Shown: piece by piece, positions 6,305 to 9,520 of the stretch
Position numbering within the stretch: position 1 is the stretch's first letter
Layout of the letters: the number at the start of each line of letters is the position of its first letter
Assembly: GCA_027025615.1 (NCBI GenBank)
Contig: JALVQM010000443.1
Span: 1-9,520, forward strand
DNA: 9,520 nucleotides
DNA from: Desulfobacteraceae bacterium
GTDB lineage: Bacteria; Desulfobacterota; Desulfobacteria; Desulfobacterales; Desulfosarcinaceae
Reading direction: 5' to 3'
The notes under the pieces: generated by a model
Databases searched by the model: none
Told to the model about the DNA's origin: nothing
What the model saw: the letters and a program-made list of their open reading frames with translations, nothing else
Made by a program: the position numbers and the translations under genes

Positions 6305-7543
6305 TTATTCTTCATCATCCTGGTAACGAGCCTGGATCGAGCGGATCACTTCCAGGCGGTTGAAAAAGATTTCCACCAGCTCGGGGTCGAAGTGTCGACC
6401 GGATTCCATTTCTATTTGTTTGAGTATCTTTGACTCATCCCATGGTTCTTTATAGCTCCGCCTTGAACTCAGGGCGTCAAAAACATCGGCTAAGGCGACT
6501 ATCCTGCCGAACAGTGGGATTTCTTTACCTTTTTTGCCTCGAGCGTCTCCGTTGGAAAGCTCGAAGCCCTTGATGGGAAGGCCCGTGCCGGGATCGATAT
6601 GTCCGGGATACCCGCTGCCATCCCAGCGTTCGTGGTGGTTAAGGGCCACGATTCCGGCGGCTTCGTCGAAATCTGATTGGCGGTTTTCAAAAAGCCGGGC
6701 TCCCTGAATTGTGTGCTGTTTCATGATTTCGTATTCATCATCACTCAAACGGTCCGGTTTTTTCAGGATCACATCGGATGTAGCCACTTTACCAACGTCG
6801 TGGAGCATGGCAGCCATGCGGAGGATATCCCGGCTTTTGTCGATTTCTTTTTGGGAAAGCTGACGCTTGAGAGCCCATTGCTCGTAAATTTCGACTGAAA
6901 ATCCAGCCACCCGATTGACGTGGGCCCCGGTTTCTTTGGGATCACGCATTTCAGCCATTCTGATCATGCGCAGAATAAGGGCGCGGGTCATTTGGGCCCG
7001 TTCAAGGGCGACGGCCGCAATTCCAGCGAAATGGAACATCATCTTTTCATCTGCGGTGGTGAAAGTTGTAATTCGGCCGTTTTCATCCTGGGCATTTATG
7101 ATTTGCAGAATGCCGAGGATGTCACCCGTGGCTATGGTAAGAGGAACTGTCAAAATCGACACCGTGCGGTATCCGGCAGTTTGATCAAAGCGTTTACTGA
7201 ACTTGTATGGAAGGGCTGGATCAAGGCGGTACACGTCGGCAATGTTCAAGGATTGGCCGGTGGCCGCCACGTAGCCGGCGATGCTCTTCTCATCGATTGG
7301 AATTTTGAAAGTAGAATAAACCAGTTTTTCCCCCCGGGGCAGTTTGTTCTGGAGGGTCTCATTCTGGGTATAGGAAAAATGAAGCCATTGCTGGTCCCTG
7401 ATGTAAATGGAACCTGCATCGGCATTGACAAATTGGCGAGCCCTGGTAAGGACCCGCTCCAGGAGAATATCAAGGTCGTTGATCTGGTTAAGTTCGACGC
7501 CCAGGCGGGTGAGGCTGTCGAGTTTTTCCTTTTCAGTCAGCAC
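6305..7543 (-). CDS. GAF domain / HD-GYP cyclic di-GMP phosphodiesterase
   Basis: This 412-residue protein starts at GTG 7543-7541, supported by GGAGG seven bases upstream. Residues about 15-185 form a GAF sensory domain (ADAGSIYIRD, IAGYVAATGQ, LTVPLTIATGDILGILQIIN). A helical linker (MTRALILRMIRMAEMRDPKETGAH) leads to the HD-GYP domain, with H208, H248-D249 (MLHDVGKV), the HHERWDGSGYPG motif (303-314) and DVFDALSSRRSYK near 353-365. The family hydrolyses c-di-GMP to pGpG or GMP at a bi- or trinuclear metal centre; all visible ligands are kept, so activity is likely. Between GYPG and GKEIPLFGRIVALAD there is an insertion of about 25 residues relative to the usual short 'GYPRGLKGEEIP' loop. 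There are no membrane segments, so it acts in the cytoplasm. The GAF ligand is unknown. It is the first gene of the HD-GYP/HD/DUF6485 unit. Confidence 0.95.
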   Translation of the reverse strand: MLTEKEKLDSLTRLGVELNQINDLDILLERVLTRARQFVNADAGSIYIRDQQWLHFSYTQNETLQNKLPRGEKLVYSTFKIPIDEKSIAGYVAATGQSLNIADVYRLDPALPYKFSKRFDQTAGYRTVSILTVPLTIATGDILGILQIINAQDENGRITTFTTADEKMMFHFAGIAAVALERAQMTRALILRMIRMAEMRDPKETGAHVNRVAGFSVEIYEQWALKRQLSQKEIDKSRDILRMAAMLHDVGKVATSDVILKKPDRLSDDEYEIMKQHTIQGARLFENRQSDFDEAAGIVALNHHERWDGSGYPGHIDPGTGLPIKGFELSNGDARGKKGKEIPLFGRIVALADVFDALSSRRSYKEPWDESKILKQIEMESGRHFDPELVEIFFNRLEVIRSIQARYQDDEE

Positions 7544-7547
7544 GCGT

Positions 7548-7580
7548 TTGCCTCCGATTTACAGCCCAATTCCACGGCAA
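7548..7580 (-). promoter_or_regulatory. Inverted repeat overlapping the HD-GYP ribosome site
   Basis: On the message, TTGCC (7580-7576) can pair with GGCAA (7552-7548), and the latter contains the last two bases of the GGAGG ribosome site. A five-base stem with a 23-base loop is weak. It is noted because it could modulate translation, but it may be chance. Confidence 0.2.
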
Positions 7581-7603
7581 CCTTGCGATATGGTAGCCAT
7601 TAT

Positions 7604-7632
7604 TTTTTATCGATCCCTTGTTGCGGCGTCAA
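7604..7632 (-). promoter_or_regulatory. Candidate sigma-70 promoter for the HD-GYP operon
   Basis: On the minus strand TTGACG (7632-7627) is followed after 17 bases by TAAAAA (7609-7604). The -35 matches five of six consensus bases, the -10 four of six. The site lies about 60 bases upstream of the GTG start of the HD-GYP gene, within the 150-bp gap after the hydrolase gene. I see no riboswitch motif in the leader. Confidence 0.4.
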
Positions 7633-7693
7633 TAGGAAAAAATGATGCTTTTACAATATACCCCGGGATTTGATTACCTAACCATTAAATTTT

Positions 7694-8494
7694 TTACTTT
7701 GAAATACAGAAAGATAAAATTGTCTCCACGAACCGGTCGGTTGCCTCCACAGGTATGGAATGGCCGCAGTCATTGATTTGTTGGTGTTTACCTCCGCAGG
7801 TCGCAGCCAGTCTCTTGGCTCCCTCCTGGCTTACCAAGGGATCATCACTGCCGGTCAGGACCAGCACGGGAGTGTCGAGCTTGCGCATCAGGCGGGTCAT
7901 GGACGGATAACGGCCCATGGCTTCAAGATGGGCTTTTAAGTGGGCCTGCTTATTGCGCCTTACAATAGTTTTGGCCATTTGGCCCAGCATTTTTTCGTTG
8001 CGGCGCAGGTAGCTTTGTCCAAAAACGTGGGGCAAGGCCGCCCAGACCATTGCTTCCAGGCTGCAGGCTTTAAGGATTTCGTACCAACTGCGCACTATCA
8101 TACGGGTACGGTAACTAGCCCCTGCCGCCGTACTGCAGAGCACTGTTTTATCCACCAGGGCAGGGGTTTTTACCGCCAGTGCCAGGGCAATGTAAGCCCC
8201 GTGGCTCAAACCAACCAGGCTGACCTTGTCCAGGCCCAGGTGATCCAGGAGGGCCTCCAGGTCGGCAAGATGCAGATTCAGGCCCAGCGGCATTTGTCCG
8301 GATTCACTTTGCCCCTGGCAACGGGCGTCGTAAAGCAGGACATTGAAACGGGATGCAAGGCGCCGGGCGACAGTTTTCCAGTTGAGGGTTGTCTGCAAGG
8401 TTCCATTGAGCAAAACAATTGTCGTCCGGCTTGGGTGAGTTTCAAGCATTTCGTAGAACAGACTGCATCCATCGTCGGTTTTGAAAAACGGCAT
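7694..8494 (-). CDS. Alpha/beta-fold hydrolase
   Basis: The product is 266 residues from ATG 8494-8492 (MPFFKTDDGCSLFYE). The frame stays open upstream to 8791, but that extension has no family resemblance, and it overlaps the antisense molybdoenzyme gene and its promoter region, so I reject it. A moderate ribosome site (GGGAAAAGAG) precedes this ATG. The catalytic triad is visible: nucleophile S97 in GLSHGA, acid D217 in LTGSDDPLVS, and H245 in DCGHSIP. The strand before the oxyanion loop reads VLLNGTLQTTLNW, with NG instead of the common HG. The cap region (about 125-195) is helical and Arg/Lys-rich. It resembles small cytoplasmic esterases or lactonases of the MenH/BioH/3-oxoadipate enol-lactonase type, but no substrate can be assigned. 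It is divergent from the molybdoenzyme gene and lies 150 bp upstream of the HD-GYP gene on the same strand. Confidence 0.92.
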   Translation of the reverse strand: MPFFKTDDGCSLFYEMLETHPSRTTIVLLNGTLQTTLNWKTVARRLASRFNVLLYDARCQGQSESGQMPLGLNLHLADLEALLDHLGLDKVSLVGLSHGAYIALALAVKTPALVDKTVLCSTAAGASYRTRMIVRSWYEILKACSLEAMVWAALPHVFGQSYLRRNEKMLGQMAKTIVRRNKQAHLKAHLEAMGRYPSMTRLMRKLDTPVLVLTGSDDPLVSQEGAKRLAATCGGKHQQINDCGHSIPVEATDRFVETILSFCISK

Positions 8495-8528
8495 GGCTCT
8501 TTTCCCAGGTTCTGGTATATAGGCAGTT

Positions 8529-8566
8529 AGAATATCATTGACTGCCAGGTCTGCCAAGGGTTCAAT
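8529..8566. promoter_or_regulatory. Overlapping divergent promoter candidates
   Basis: For the minus strand, TTGGCA (8557-8552), 17 bases, then TATTCT (8534-8529), would serve the hydrolase. For the plus strand, TTGACT (8538-8543), 17 bases, then TTCAAT (8561-8566), would serve the molybdoenzyme. Both have correct spacing and overlap within the 99-bp gap, so the two genes may compete for or share a regulator. This is inferred from consensus matches only. Confidence 0.4.
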
Positions 8567-8593
8567 CCGGCAGGCCGGAAAGCGAAGACTGTC

Positions 8594-9520
8594 ATGACAA
8601 GCAAAACCAGGACAATTGCCACTGTTTGTACCCGTGATTGTTACGATTCTTGCGGCCTGTTGGCCAGCAGGAGTGAAGATGGCCGCCTTGAAAAGGTAGA
8701 AGGCGATCTTTCCCACCCGGTAACTGCCGGATTGACCTGCCCGCGGGCGGCCGGTGATAACAAGCGACTGTACCGCAACCGGGTTCAGCAACCGGCTGTG
8801 CGTGAGTCCGGGGATTTTCAGACAATAGACTGGTCCCGGGCCATGGATATTTTTTCTACAAGGTTAGAGCGGGTTTTGGACAAGCATGGGCCTGAAGCTG
8901 TCCTGTTGCTGGATTATTCCGGCAACTGTGGTTTGCTGGCGGGCGGTTTTTATAAGCGGCTTTGGAACATGTTGGGGGTAACCCGTACAGACCATGCCGT
9001 TTGCAGCCGTAGCGGCAGGGTCGGTATAGGCTTGCATTACGGTCGGACTTACGGGGTCCAGCCAGAAGACCTCGTGTCCAGGAAGCTGGTGGTTTTCTGG
9101 GGGTTTAATGCCGCTGTAAGTGCACCTCATCTTTGGCTCAAGGCACTGCAGGGCCGCAAGCAGAACAAGACGATTATTGCGGTGGTCGATTCCTGCAAAA
9201 CCAGGATGGCCCAGACTGCTGATCTCTGGATAAGGCCCCGGCCCGGTAGTGACGTGGCTCTGGCCCTGGCGGTTATGCGCCTGCTGCTGGACAGCGGCCA
9301 GGTAGACGAAGAGTTTGTCAACCGGCGTACCGTGGGATTTGAAAAACTGGTCGATCTGCTTTCCGGGTACAGCCTGGATAGGGCCTGCACTGATTGCAGA
9401 CTGGAGCTGAAAGATATACGGGCCCTGGCCGATTTATACGGCCGCCTCAAACCCAGTGCTACCATGATCGGGATCGGATTGCAGAAAAACGACCACGGGG
9501 CCGACCAGGCCAGGGCGGTG
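8594..9520 (+). CDS. Molybdopterin oxidoreductase, N-terminal part (runs off window)
   Basis: An open frame of 309 codons runs from ATG 8594 to the right edge; GGAAAG lies about eleven bases upstream. The N-terminus has C12-X3-C16-X3-C20 and C49 (TVCTRDCYDSCG ... GLTCPRA), the [4Fe-4S] motif of the DMSO-reductase family (Molybdop_Fe4S4 domain). The molybdopterin-binding part follows: LLLDYSGNCGLLAG near 104-117, GRVGIGLHYGRTYG (141-154), VVFWGFNAAVSAPHLW (166-181), VVDSCKTRMAQTADLWIRPRPGSD (197-220), and the helix VALALAVMRLLLDSG. The usual 'DPR' after the strand is DSC here. No Tat signal is visible, so a cytoplasmic location is likely. The substrate class (formate, thiosulfate or polysulfide, aromatic or other) cannot be told because the C-terminal half is outside the window. 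C137 (AVCSRSG) is one candidate near the position of the Mo ligand, but this is uncertain. It is divergent from the hydrolase. Confidence 0.9.
   Translation, partial: MTSKTRTIATVCTRDCYDSCGLLASRSEDGRLEKVEGDLSHPVTAGLTCPRAAGDNKRLYRNRVQQPAVRESGDFQTIDWSRAMDIFSTRLERVLDKHGPEAVLLLDYSGNCGLLAGGFYKRLWNMLGVTRTDHAVCSRSGRVGIGLHYGRTYGVQPEDLVSRKLVVFWGFNAAVSAPHLWLKALQGRKQNKTIIAVVDSCKTRMAQTADLWIRPRPGSDVALALAVMRLLLDSGQVDEEFVNRRTVGFEKLVDLLSGYSLDRACTDCRLELKDIRALADLYGRLKPSATMIGIGLQKNDHGADQARAV

Noticed and set aside
6920..7645. A 241-codon plus-strand open frame
   Set aside because: It is antisense to the GAF/HD-GYP gene, whose motifs are clear; the translation resembles nothing.
7544..7693. Possible c-di-GMP riboswitch before the HD-GYP gene
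   Set aside because: I looked for GEMM-type conserved cores and did not see them; only a weak stem near the ribosome site is present.
7940..8530. A 196-codon plus-strand open frame
   Set aside because: It is antisense to the hydrolase with its intact catalytic triad.
8495..8791. N-terminal extension of the hydrolase frame to 8791
   Set aside because: The extra 99 residues show no domain and overlap the antisense molybdoenzyme coding sequence and promoters; the family's usual start matches ATG 8494.

Overview
The window looks like chromosomal DNA from an anaerobic bacterium, most probably of the Desulfobacterota (the former Deltaproteobacteria). That is an inference from gene content: a cobalamin-binding-type radical SAM protein, a GAF/HD-GYP regulator with the extended GYP loop I associate with this group, a small Cys-rich DUF6485-type protein, and a molybdopterin oxidoreductase with an N-terminal iron-sulfur motif. 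Base composition and codon use look even across the window, and I see no transposase, phage gene, tRNA, rRNA or CRISPR array.

Layout. (1) Positions 1-720, minus strand: a multi-pass membrane protein of unknown function, cut by the left edge. (2) Positions 721-893: a divergent spacer holding a 10-bp bulged hairpin. (3) Positions 894-4724, plus strand: a B12-binding/radical SAM/TPR protein, then a 99-bp spacer with a dyad, then a membrane-anchored hybrid histidine kinase (two TM segments, PAS, HisKA, HATPase, REC). (4) Positions 4718-4966, minus strand: a small putative winged-helix protein whose 3' end overlaps that of the kinase by 7 bp. (5) Positions 4967-5511: a gene-free stretch dominated by a nested, interrupted inverted repeat of about 300 bp (5095-5394). 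(6) Positions 5512-7543, minus strand: a tight operon of GAF/HD-GYP phosphodiesterase, HD hydrolase and DUF6485-type protein. (7) Positions 7694-8494, minus strand: an alpha/beta hydrolase. (8) Positions 8594-9520, plus strand: a divergent molybdopterin oxidoreductase, cut by the right edge.

How the genes may work together. The HD-GYP protein probably senses a signal through GAF and degrades cyclic di-GMP; its HD and Cys-rich partners are translated from the same message, but their roles are unknown. The radical SAM protein and the kinase are co-directional and may be one unit, which would suggest a modification or biosynthetic step tied to signalling. The hydrolase and the molybdoenzyme share a 99-bp divergent promoter region and may be co-regulated. 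The feature least explained by ordinary genes is the interrupted inverted-repeat element at 5095-5394.
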